Position numbers and translations under genes: made by a program | Part shown: piece after piece, positions 1 to 9,700 of the stretch | Numbering within the stretch: position 1 is the stretch's first letter | Layout: each line of letters starts with the position of its first letter | Notes under the pieces: generated by a model | What the model saw: the letters and a program-made list of their open reading frames with translations, nothing else | What the model was told of the DNA's origin: nothing | The model's database searches: none | DNA from: Isoetes taiwanensis | Taxonomy: Eukaryota; Streptophyta; Lycopodiopsida; Isoetales; Isoetaceae | Direction of reading: 5' to 3' | DNA length: 64,000 nt | Assembly (NCBI GenBank): GCA_021234155.1 | Contig: JAJEKV010000103.1 | Coordinates: 3,412,001-3,476,000 of the forward strand

Positions 1-1714
1 GGACACTGATCACCAGAGCCTCCAATACGTATTCACGCAAACCACATCTCAACTGGCGCAGAAGGTGGATGGAATTTCTCGAGGAGTACGACTTTGAGAT
101 AGTCTACAAATCCGGGAAGCTTAATGTGGTAGCGGATGCGCTTTCAAGGCATCCACTGACAACCAGAGTGCACTGCAACACAATCTCGACGCTCTTCAGC
201 GATTTCGGGAAAAAGATAGAAGAAACCCTGCCAACGGATGTGGACTTCAAAGAAGTATGGGCAAGCTTGTCCAAGGAAGCGAGAACGGACAAGGAGAGGG
301 AAACCTTCAAAAACTTTAAAAAGGAAGGTAACCTCCTAGACCATAAGAACAAGTTGTGCGTGCCAGAATCATCTGGAGTAAGAAAGTTGATCCTCCACGA
401 CACCCACAACAGCCCAATAGCTGGCCACGCAGGATTCATGAAGACATATTTCAAAGTGCGTGAAAGCGGCCTACTATTGGCCGTGAATGAAGAAGCGGAG
501 ATAGCTCGCCACATCAAGGAGTGTCGCAATGCCAAAGAAACGAAGGCGTAACAACTTCAATTCCGTGTGCTTTGGAACCATTAGTTGTACCAAACGCTAA
601 GTGGGAGGTCGTCAAAGATGGATTTTATAACAGACCGCCAAGAACAAGAAGAGGTAAGGATGCCTTGATGGTCGCGGGTCGACAAGTTGTCGAAGATGGC
701 CCATTTTGTGCCTTGCAGGACCACGGACACAGCTATGGACACGGCAAAGCTCTTCACCAAAGAGATTTTCAGACTTCATGGCATGCCAAGGGAGATTATC
801 TCCGACCGAGATCCGGTTCATCATCGCCTTCCGGGCGGGATCTCTTCACAACGATTGGGACGGCTATCCATGAGCACGGCCTATCATCCACAGACGGATG
901 GGCAAACGGAGCGTGTCAATAGAATTTTGGAAGACATGCTCCGAAACTACGTCTGGAACAAGCAAGGTATGTGGGAGGAATTTATTCACTTGGTGGAGTT
1001 TGCATACAATAGCACCAAGCAGGAATCATCCCAAATGTCGCCGCTCATGATCAACTACGGCTACCAATGCGTGACTCGCACACTTGGCACAATCCCGCGT
1101 CAAAAGTGGAAGTCTCCCAACAAATGCCGAGCGACATGCAAAGAGCTTCGTAGAAGAAGTACGGGATATCTCCTAGCAGCAAGGAGTCGTCAAAAGAGCA
1201 TCGCCGACAAGCATCGAACAGTAAGGCAGTTTGAAGTTGGCGACAATGTGTGGCTCAAGATCAAGGTGAAGCAGGCGAAGCTCCGCATCGGGAATTGCAA
1301 GAAACTTGCTCCAAGGTGGGCTGGACCCTTCAAAATAGTCAAGAGAGTGGGTAACCAATCCTACACAAGGTTAGACTTGCCAAAGACACTTAAAGATCCA
1401 CAAAGTCTTCCACGGAGTTTGTCAAGAAGCACACTCCCAACCCAGATGAAATCCTGGACACCCCAACGATGTTGGAAATGACAGAGGAGCAGTTGGAAAT
1501 AGTTCCAGAGCTAATTCTTGATAAAGCATTCAAGAAAACAAGGAGATCGGAGTTCCTCCAATACTTGGTCAAGTGGAAACACTTGCCGGTGGAAGACGCA
1601 ACATGGGTACTTAAAAGAGATCTGGAAAAACAGTACCCACAGTTTATGGAGCAATGGGACGGCAAAGTCATCTCCGAAGAAATCGGCTCAGGCATGTCGA
1701 TTTGTGTAGATTAA
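1..1714 (+). pseudogene. Ty3/gypsy pol 3' part of element A (RNase H end, integrase, chromodomain)
   Basis: The window opens inside the RNase H domain of a gypsy polyprotein: DTDHQSLQYV, then WMEFLEEYDFEIVYKSGKLN and VADALSRH, about 1-150. The H2C2 zinc-binding segment follows (HDTHNSPIAGHAGF near 395-440) but its CxxC end is degraded. The integrase core (about 600-1080) keeps the first Asp only through frame changes and shows TAYHPQTDGQTERVNR with the catalytic Glu. The C-terminal chromodomain is at about 1540-1670 (FLQYLVKWKHLPVEDATWV). Several frameshifts separate these blocks, so no functional polyprotein is made. It closely resembles pol of element 1 (12483-14210), so both belong to one chromovirus family. 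In chromoviruses the chromodomain directs integration towards methylated-H3 chromatin. Confidence 0.93.
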
Positions 1715-2537
1715 CAGCTTGCCTAGTTAGGTATAATCTACGCATGCAACCTATGAGGTAAGGGTTGCATGCGTTGTAACCGATGATGAGATTACTACGG
1801 TGATCTCTAGGACGTGGTGTAATGTCAATGTAGGCATGACCGCGGTGCCGCTTGGAAAGTCTTCTTCTGTCCCACGGAAGTAGACGACCTCGAGAGAAAG
1901 GAGGTCATTGAGGAATGCATTGATAGGAAAAGCACCTCTAGCCCCATATATGCTTTGATAGGAGGAATCTGGCCTTCACGCCCCACATACGGGAAGGACC
2001 TATCCTCCACGCTGGGCAACTAAAGGTGTAGGCATGAGTGGCATATAGGCATATAGGCGCTGTCTCCACGGCCATAATGGAAGATTCACCCTCTTCCTAC
2101 GCCGGGAGATTAGCCATGCATCCATGTAGATAGGTGGGGTGGTCACCATATAACCAAAACTTTATAAATAATTAAATATGGTACTAACGTAGTGCGACCT
2201 GCAGGCCAATAGAGCGCTCCGGAGGGCTAGGAGGTCGGATTACGAAGACTTGCAACACAATTTTGTCTAAAGTGTTGCAAGAAATAAAGAGTACCTCGAA
2301 GAATAATAGTATATATAATAAATTATGAGTAATCGTTGTGATGACATGCGAATAATTAAGCATTTGATTGAATAATAGTTCAATAATGTCCCGTAAATAT
2401 TACCTTAAAGTAATTCTATTAAATGTATAAATGTAATAATAGGTATATCGTATGCATGAGGTTGATTGCAGGTTAAGAAGATCCCAAGGTGGGGAGACTA
2501 TGATGCTGCGGACAGCATCAATTCAAGATGGGGAGAA
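1715..2537 (+). other. 3' untranslated region and polypurine tract of element A
   Basis: This non-coding stretch lies between the chromodomain stop and the 3' LTR. It has a splice-donor-like GAG|GTAAGG at 1755-1763, a branch-point-like TACTAAC at 2182-2188 and an acceptor-like CAG at 2202-2204, which would bound a 447-nt intron. A stem-loop GATGCTG-CGGA-CAGCATC is at 2502-2519, and the polypurine tract AAGATGGGGAGAA (2525-2537) directly abuts the LTR. The same order of signals recurs in elements 1 and 2. Confidence 0.7.
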
Positions 2538-3418
2538 TGTGATGTTCCAGTACGATATACGGTCTCAAGACGTATACCGTACTGCGCCGTCACGCGTACA
2601 CGCCGTCCAGTCGACGTGTACGCCAACGCATACCCAAGCAAGGACGCCCTAGGGGGCAACTTGCAATGGTGCACACACTTAGCAATGCGCGCAGCTTTGG
2701 AACTTTAACCCATTAAAGGTAGACCAAGGGTCATGGAAACCCTAAACCTAACTGATAGCCTACATAAGGCATCAAACCTTAACATTCCCTTTTTCGCCCA
2801 CAGACCTTCCGAGCTCCGATTCGCGCGCCTGAGGAGTTGATTCCAACTCCCACGATCTGCCCGTACGCCCTAGCGTGTCAGATCATCCTTCCGACCGCAT
2901 CTCAGAGACATGGACGCCTTCGGATCGAGAGGAGTGAACCAGGGATCAGGTATTTGGTCGATCAAATAGCATAAACCTTACTCCAGCCTTCAAATCAGTA
3001 GGTTTAGCCTATTAGATCACCCCTAGCAGCCAAGTAGATCCCGAGATTGACCTAACTAAAGAACCTAACTCTATGAGATAGATTAGTTCTTTATTATTAT
3101 GTTGATATGATGGACGGATGGATTCTGTGAACTCTTTGTATTGGGAAGGGGGGGTAGAGACTTAAAGCTTAGTAGATGATGCTCCTAGTTAGTTCCTCTT
3201 AGTGCATTACTAGATTTCGGCCTGTGTACAGGAGCCCACCTGGTTGTGGGTGAAGGGGCCAGACTGGCTTAGAATGAGGTTCGTGTTCTGACCCTCGACC
3301 GATCCCTCTGGTGTGTAAGGCCTACCGGGGATCAGAGTGACTAGGTCTAATGGCTTGCCACTGAGTGTGGGTAAGGCATGGGCTCGACACCCGTGGGGTG
3401 GGGTTCACCTTCCAGTGG
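2538..3418 (+). repeat. 3' LTR of element A, left part
   Basis: The LTR begins TGTGATGTTCC immediately after the polypurine tract. It runs to 3418, where element 1 is inserted, and resumes after the target duplication at 16688. The join is supported by LTRb of element 2 (45033-46084), in which the sequences flanking the insertion are continuous (around 45465). Confidence 0.92.
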
Positions 3419-5367
3419 TGTGACGTTCCAGGAGAATATACGCCATAAATACGTATATTCCTAGACCCGTCACTATACAAGCCTAAGTTCATAGTCTTGT
3501 ATACCATGGATTGTGGCACTAGGGGGCATGACTAAGTTATTCACATAACTTAGCCAACCATAGGTTAAGCCCATTTTCCACGTGGCCTTAACCTATTGGG
3601 CACCCGCCACACAGGACTCACCCTATTGGTGCCACGTGGCATCCTATATTAGTGGAAATCCTAACCCTAGGCCTCTTTCCAGCCCTAGCTCCCAGAGACT
3701 CATCTACTCGTTCGAAACCCCGTTTCGAACATCGTTTGCTGTGGCATAGATTGGTGCAGCAGCCCCCGTGGAGTAGGCCCGTTCTTGGAGCAAGAGCAGC
3801 ATTACGTGAGTCGAAGACCATGGAGACACCCGGATCTGGAGGGAGAGCTTCGGGAGCAGGTATGTAGAGTAGTAGTTATGATAGTTCATCTGGAATTAGC
3901 ATTCCAGATGTGCTAGTATCTTGTATCTAGGGTAGAGCCATCGTAGAACCCATATTCATCATCTTGAACCCTAATCAATGAACTCTAACCATTAGTTAGA
4001 ATTGTATGATCAGGTTAAGATGTTCTTATGATTATTCTCATGATATGATGATTATGTGATGATGGTTGATCATGTTTGCTCCTCTTGAATTGGGAAGGGG
4101 GGTAGAGACCTAGGGCCATATGTAGTATGCTCCTAGAGTAGATCCCTTAGTTCCTATTAGTTGCGGCCTGTGCATAGGAGCCCACCAGGCTATTGGGGCT
4201 ATGATGCGACTCAACACCACACAACGGGGCTAGAAGCAATGTGGAGGGAAGATCCCTGCCGAGTGGGGGCTTCGGAGGATCCCATAGTGGGCTAGGCTTA
4301 TGGTCGGTCACTTCGTGAGGGCCGAGCATGGGTCCGACACCTCCTGGGGCAATGGTGCCGCCCTGCCTCTCGAGAGCTGCAAGTGTCGGCTTGGCTCTCG
4401 TTTTGGGGGGTTAAGTCGGGTACGAATCGTGCGTCGCCACGATTCTCTAGCCGCCCACGGAACTTCTAGACCCTGGAAAGGGGAGATGCAACCTTTCCTG
4501 CCTCGTCGGACCAGGGAGATGCAACCTGGAGTAGTCCCGATGGGTGATGCCATGGGATTGCGTATCCGGAAGGCTAGAGTCACGCCAGAGCCTGTTTTAG
4601 CCCATCTGCAAAGTATGCACAGGAGGGGCGGATGGAGTGGTCAAGGGTGAAAGCATGCTAGGGTGTACCATCTAAAGTACCTATTTAGGTAGTACAAAAC
4701 TACCCAGAAAAGTACCCAGCACTGGGTACTGGGAACTTGCAAAAATGCCGCAATAAACAATAAGTTTGAAAGTTAATTCATTTATTTTAGTCATTAGTAG
4801 TATTGTTATCCTCTAGTACTATAGATTGACATGTTATTGACCCTCAATTCAAAAAATTTCGATTGATTTTAATGGAAAGAAAAAACAGAAAGTACCAGTT
4901 TTAAAAGTACCCAGTGTAGGTACTTTTGAGGGTTCCAAAAGTGGTACACCGTAGCATGCTTTTACCCTCAACCCTAGCCATTGTCTTATGCCAGCCCTCG
5001 CCATTGTCATGACTCGGTCTGCTCTATCTTGAGGCCTAGCCGGTCAGTCATCCTCCTTACGAGTCTGAGCCTGGGTAGGAGCTCTCATGTTTTACGGTTT
5101 ATCATCTTTGCTCTTGTGGATATGTGATGGACTACCCTTCGAGGTAGTATTTGTATTGTTGATGCTAGTTCTGACGTGTTTATCGCTTCCGCTGTTATAG
5201 GAGCCCATAGGGGTAGGGCGCGCAAGACACCTTCGTGTCCCCTCCCCGCACTAGGGTCACCTTAGAGTGCGGGGTAGACGAAGGGCCTGTGCGGTTGGTT
5301 GAGCCGGACGGGGGATTTCCTGCCGAGTGTACGGCTGGGCGCCGTATGTTTAGCAGGGAGCGTCACA
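3419..5367 (+). repeat. 5' LTR of element 1
   Basis: The repeat is 1949 bp, against 1608 bp for the 3' copy. The excess is almost wholly a 323-bp MITE plus its duplicated target at 4641-4967. The end GGGAGCGTCACA is followed by one A and the primer-binding site. Short open frames inside it recur in the 3' LTR and are not taken as genes. Confidence 0.96.
4645..4967. mobile_element. MITE inserted in the 5' LTR of element 1
   Basis: This 323-bp insert is absent from the 3' LTR of the same element. It has terminal inverted repeats of about 25 bp: left end GGGTGAAAGCATGCTAGGGT, right end (reverse complement) GGGTAAAAGCATGCTACGGT. It is flanked by a 4-bp duplication TCAA (4641-4644 and 4968-4971), and the 3' LTR shows the empty site GGTCAACCC. 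The interior is AT-rich with repeated GTACC/GGTAC words and has no coding potential. The superfamily is not assigned. Confidence 0.9.
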
Positions 5368-5368
5368 A

Positions 5369-5380
5369 TGGTATCAGAGC
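5369..5380 (+). other. Primer-binding site of element 1
   Basis: TGGTATCAGAGC, complementary to the 3' end of initiator methionine tRNA, lies one base after the 5' LTR. It is where minus-strand DNA synthesis is primed. Confidence 0.93.
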
Positions 5381-5952
5381 GATGTTCTTTGTTGACCAGG
5401 AACTAGCACTGACCATAACCATGAAAGTAGTCTAACAGGCCTATAGGGGTGTGAAATAAAAATTTCAACCATCGAACCCCGAAAATAAGGGAAATTTTAT
5501 TTTTTTTCTCTTAGGTAGTGGGTCCGGAGTAAGGTTAAGTGTTAGACGAAGGAATGAATGAGTCCAATTCATCTTCTAGTAAATTTGGAGTGAAAATTAT
5601 GCATCTGCACCAAATTTCACCTAAAATGGGTCGAAGAATCATGCCAATCGGAGACCCGAGTGAAAAATGGCGCAAATCCATAATTAGCACTTCAAACCAT
5701 TAGAAAATTCGAAAAATTTAAGGTATAATACGAATTAATACAGGGTTAATACATACATTAATAATTAAATAATTACTAAATATGGTGTAATTAATAAGGG
5801 AGGCTAATAAATAGGGGTAATTATGGTGGGAGAATATTCCTAGGGACCCTCCTTTTTAAATATCTGACACCTCATTCTCTCTCCAAACCTCCCCCCCCCC
5901 ACCACCTCTCTCTTGTTCAGCTTTACGTCATCCATTTCTTGAACCGTAAGAT
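5381..5952 (+). other. Leader between primer-binding site and H3-like gene
   Basis: No coding region is seen. The end is promoter-like: TTTTTAAATATC near 5855, then a pyrimidine-rich stretch with a C run near 5890-5900, then the start codon of the H3-like gene. This could be a separate promoter for that gene, but that is inference. Confidence 0.4.
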
Positions 5953-7081
5953 ATGGCTCGAACCAAACAAACAGCGAGGAAGTATCACGAGTTTACCTAC
6001 CTCTCTATGGCTAAGCTGGCAGCCAGCTCAAGACGCCAAGAAGGTTCCTGAGCACCTTCGACCGAAGCCGGGAGATGAGGAGTTTCCCTCCAGCAGCAGC
6101 GGCGACACCTTCCACGACGCCGAAGAGGACGCACCTAGCCCCAGCAGCAGCTCTTCATCGGGCGTGGCACCCGTGAGAACCGCGAAGTCCCGGGCCACTT
6201 TGGGCCCTCGGGCCGGACAACCGAGGTAGAAGAGCAAAGTTGAGGAGCGTGTGGGGGCAAAGCAGCAGCAGCACCAAACTCAAGAGGCGGGCCCTTCAGC
6301 ACCAAAGAAGAAGGGCAAGGAGAAAGTTGCAGAGTGGCCGGAGGAGAAGGCTGCTAGGAAGAAGAGGGAGCGCGAGCGGGAGCTGAGGCGGCAGGAGAGA
6401 AGGACCAAGAGAAGAAACGATGTGACCTCGCCAAACCGGCCGTTATTGAAGAGCCTCGCGGAAGAGGAGGAGGTATGTGAAGGGGAGACAAATGAGGAGG
6501 AGGAGGAGCAGCAGGACTCGACGCGAGACCACCTTTACCCTAAGTGGTCGGACCCACCGAAGGTGGTCAAAAAGCAGAAGGTGGGAGAATGGGAATTCAT
6601 GCTCCGCCAGGATCGTGAATTCATGCGCAAGATGACGGCTTACCAAGAGTACCTCTGTCGCTGGACGAGGTACAACGACTGGTACTGCCGACAGGAAGTG
6701 CAGAGGGCCGTCGAGGGCGGCAGGCCGAAGAAAAATCAGCCTAAGCCACCCCCACCTAGACCGGAAAAACCCAAAAGGGTTCACCACGGGCCAAATAGTC
6801 CGCACGCCCGGGTGTTTAGGGAGATCAAGCACTTCCAAATGTGCACAAATCTCCTCATAAGGAAGGCGCCCTTCGAGCGTCTCCTTAGGGAAATCATGCA
6901 GGAATTCCGGACCGATTATAGGGTTACCCCTCTAATGACCCGGGCCCTGCAAGAGGCTGCTGAAGCAGAGCTGGTGCAGCTCTTTGAGGAAGGGAATCTC
7001 TGTGCCATCCATGCTAAGAGAGTCACCCTTATGCCGAAGGACATTCAATTAGCACGGAGGATTCGCAGAGAGAGGCCCTAG
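5953..7081 (+). pseudogene. Histone H3-like protein encoded by the retrotransposon (one frameshift, one stop)
   Basis: The ATG at 5953 opens MARTKQTARKYHEF, whose first ten residues equal the canonical H3 N-terminus, with lysines 4 and 9. A one-base frame change is needed near 6020-6045. The frame then runs on, interrupted by one TAG at 6227-6229, to 7081. The C-terminal 87 codons (6818-7078) are an H3 histone fold: [62 protein letters not shown]. About two thirds of positions match canonical H3 as I recall it, with no insertion in loop 1. Between tail and fold lie a Ser/Glu-rich stretch, a highly basic charged stretch ([20 protein letters not shown]) and a Pro-rich linker. At about 375 residues it is far longer than H3 (136). 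Possible roles are nucleosome incorporation, titration of H3 readers, or targeting; none is shown. It lies inside the element, not in a flanking insertion. Confidence 0.9.
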
Positions 7082-7317
7082 AGCCTCAATTTTGTAAATT
7101 TTGTTAGAAAGTTAAATTTTCATGTAATTGTGTTTTCCTTATTAATATAAAAGTTGTTTTTCCTCTGTGAGTAGAAAAAATTTTGGATGCTTGAAATCTA
7201 GGAAATTAAACCCAATTGTAGTAGAATTATTTATAGCATGCTTAGGAATACCCTAGAAATCATGTCTCCAACGAAATTTTGACAAAAAATCATCGAAAAA
7301 GCAAAAAATTGGGGCAA

Positions 7318-7586
7318 CCGGGTGAGACCGCGCCAATGGCCTCTGCGTCCGCGACGCGGGCGCATTTCGCGCGGATTCACCCGGGTGCACCAAAAATTCG
7401 CTTTTAGGTGTTAGTTTTGCTCAAAATAAGTTGCTAGTTAGGCTAGAATTGATCCAATTAGTCATGTTAGCATCTTCAAACTCCCAAAAATGACCAAAAA
7501 TGGCTCCAAAATAGGCCAACCGGGTGAGACTGCGCCAAACGCGTCTGCGTTCGCAACCGGAGGCCATCCGCGCGGATTCACCCGGG
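7318..7586 (+). repeat. Two hairpin repeats upstream of the accessory gene, element 1
   Basis: Two copies (7318-7385 and 7520-7586, start to start 202 bp) can each fold: CCGGGTGAGACCGCGC pairs with GCGCGGATTCACCCGG with two mismatches, leaving a loop of about 35 nt. They lie in the 684-bp non-coding gap between the H3-like gene and the TATA box. Element 2 has a longer array of different sequence but the same form at the same place. Confidence 0.75.
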
Positions 7587-7765
7587 TCAGCCCATTTTCG
7601 ACCCAAATTGGCCAAATTTGACCAAACAAACTGCCATGTAGTGTTTCTTGCTTTGTTTTGCTTAGATTTGCACTTCATGGTAGCTCATTTGGACACCCAT
7701 AGCCATAGAACCAAGGCTTTCCTATGTAGGTACCTTTTGCACGAATCCCGAGGCCAACCATAGTC

Positions 7766-7775
7766 TATAAAAAGG
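7766..7775 (+). promoter_or_regulatory. Internal TATA box before the accessory gene
   Basis: TATAAAAAGG stands about 35 bp before a CAACAGAA motif, a plausible transcript start, and about 120-150 bp before the accessory frame. Element 2 has TATAAATAGG followed by CAACAGAA at the matching place (47855). The shared arrangement suggests a promoter independent of the LTR. Confidence 0.5.
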
Positions 7776-7914
7776 GGCCTCATTTGCCATTTTCCCTTCA
7801 ACAGAACTGCTCCCAGCCACTTAGGCGATTTTCTGATTCCTCACTGATCTTTGTAAGCCATTTTCTGCACCCTTCTTTGCTCAATGGCACCCAGCAACTT
7901 TGAAAGATGGTACA

Positions 7915-9372
7915 ATGCTGCAAGCCATATCCATCAGCTCCCTGCATGCAACTCTGTCTAGAACACCATACTACACAGATATCATGTGCCAATACGACCA
8001 ACAGGTCCTGCCTTGGGAAGTTAGACTACCTCTTAGGGGAGGGAATTGGGTTTCTCTGGAGACACTCACCCAAGCCTTAGGTCGAGAGATGGGAGGATCC
8101 AAAGGCAAGAAGCAACTATGGGATAGGACTAGGACCATGCCCGATTACATGACCTGCAGACATAATAGGCATAGGTACCTTTCATCTCAGACAGCCCTTG
8201 CCCTCTTCATGCACTATAAGTCAATCAACAAAGTAGGGGAACCTTCTGTTCAGCCCTTAGACTTAGCACCACTTGATACCCGTAGGGCCCAGGATCAAAT
8301 CCTCAACATAGATTCCTCCGCATATGAATACCATGGCACGACGTCAGGGGCACCAGTTCTGCAGATCGACGAAGACTACGAGCAGTTAGGGGAGCAAAAC
8401 CCAGAATGGGAGAGCAGGGAGGCAACAAGGATGCAGAGATACATGTCAAGGCACGACGACGACATCAGAAGAGCCACCGAGCCACCGGTCGGCATCACAG
8501 CTCTGTCGCCGATAGTCATCGACGGAGAGGAGTACATTTTAGCAAATGACATCCTCAACTTGTCATACTGCCAGGAACAGGGACTTCGAATCGACGAGCT
8601 TCTAGGCATGATAGCACATGGGAAAAGCACGGACCTCATCGACTATTCATACCAGGAGATTCCAAGGGAGCTGGCGGAGAGACACTCTTATGCTGGGGAG
8701 ACAATGTCAGACATAGCAGCCTATCAGCAGATAAGGGAGATCTATCGACAGCAGGAACCTATCATTTCAGAGGAGGAGTTCCAGCAGATACAGAGCACAC
8801 TGTACAAGCCAGGGAGGGGCCCAAGCTCAAGCCGGGCAGTTCGAGCCAGGAGCATGAGGGAAGGGTCCAGCAGCATCAACTTGGACAATGCAACCAGCAT
8901 GTGGAGAGACCATGAAGATCTTATGGCAGTAGATGCCTACGGCGGAGCGGCTCAAAGGAAGGGCACCGGATCGCGAGGCACGGGTAAAGGCACGGCACTT
9001 CGCTACTATCTTCCAGCCCTCAGCCAAGGGCAAATGGTGGTCTTCCACAAGGAGTTCAGCCCAAGGGGGGAAGAATCCGTGGCGCTTCTCATAGCACTCT
9101 CGGGCTTCGGGCAGCATTCGAAGATATACGCCCATGCAGACCACATCATCCTTTTCAACAGGGCCGTCGCGCTCCATTGCCTCGACTTTGCGAGGGGACA
9201 CCTCAGGGATGCATCACTTTCAGTAGTAGCAGCAACTGCACCGGAACTCCCGGAACCGGAGATGACCCGAGCACTTGAAGGAAGATCGGCAAGGAACATC
9301 TTGCGCAACCTCGGCAAAGGCCTCCGATTCAGGGATGTCAAGAATTTATTTAGGCTTTCAGGAGGCCATTGA
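7915..9372 (+). CDS. Retrotransposon accessory protein of unknown function
   Basis: This is the longest uninterrupted frame in element 1, about 486 codons from the ATG at 7915; the frame is open a few codons upstream. Another ATG at 7884 (MAPSNFERW) opens a different frame, so the true N-terminus may have been lost by a frameshift. The protein resembles no family I can name. The N-terminal part (VRLPLRGGNWVSLETLTQAL, a W/R-rich segment, RYLSSQTALALF) is faintly like viral KilA-N/BRO-type DNA-binding domains, a weak suggestion. The middle has GITALSPIVIDGEEYILAND and RIDELLGMI, found again in the frames at 49124 and in decayed form near 36190. The C-terminus is basic. It sits between the H3-like gene and gag and is intact while gag and pol are broken. 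Confidence 0.75.
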   Translation: MLQAISISSLHATLSRTPYYTDIMCQYDQQVLPWEVRLPLRGGNWVSLETLTQALGREMGGSKGKKQLWDRTRTMPDYMTCRHNRHRYLSSQTALALFMHYKSINKVGEPSVQPLDLAPLDTRRAQDQILNIDSSAYEYHGTTSGAPVLQIDEDYEQLGEQNPEWESREATRMQRYMSRHDDDIRRATEPPVGITALSPIVIDGEEYILANDILNLSYCQEQGLRIDELLGMIAHGKSTDLIDYSYQEIPRELAERHSYAGETMSDIAAYQQIREIYRQQEPIISEEEFQQIQSTLYKPGRGPSSSRAVRARSMREGSSSINLDNATSMWRDHEDLMAVDAYGGAAQRKGTGSRGTGKGTALRYYLPALSQGQMVVFHKEFSPRGEESVALLIALSGFGQHSKIYAHADHIILFNRAVALHCLDFARGHLRDASLSVVAATAPELPEPEMTRALEGRSARNILRNLGKGLRFRDVKNLFRLSGGH

Positions 9373-9700
9373 ATAGTTGTAAAATTTCCCTTTAAGTTTT
9401 AATTGTGCTAAATGTTTTCTTGTACCCTATTGTGCTAGTACATACCTACTCTACCATGTAACTTCTATGTATTAATGACTATTAACTGTTTTATAAATGC
9501 AATGCTTCGTATGATTTCCTTATAACTAAAAATAATTCAATTACAAGTAAGATTGATCAACATCTAACCCAAATAACATGTATTGATGATCAATCCTTGC
9601 AGCAAGGAACTCAAGTGCAGGATCCCAAGACCAGCACCGACAACGCAATTGGGTACCAAGGAACTTGTTCGGCAGAGAACAAGAAGACTTTGAGCAAGAC
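9373..9700 (+). other. Non-coding gap between accessory gene and gag
   Basis: This AT-rich stretch shows no supported feature. It could hold a poly(A) signal for the accessory transcript or a leader for gag. Confidence 0.4.

Noticed and set aside
104-535. Long minus-strand frames opposite gag-pol (104-535, 6443-6838, 8827-9201, 20232-20843, 21517-21882)
   Set aside because: They are antisense shadows of clearly coding plus-strand frames.
3419-5367. Short open frames in the LTRs (for example 4300-4650 and 5235-5435)
   Set aside because: They recur in every LTR copy, lack domains and change with indels; they follow from low stop density in GC-rich LTR parts.
5953-5982. MARTKQTARK as a chance match
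   Set aside because: Chance is excluded because the same locus ends in a full H3 histone fold.
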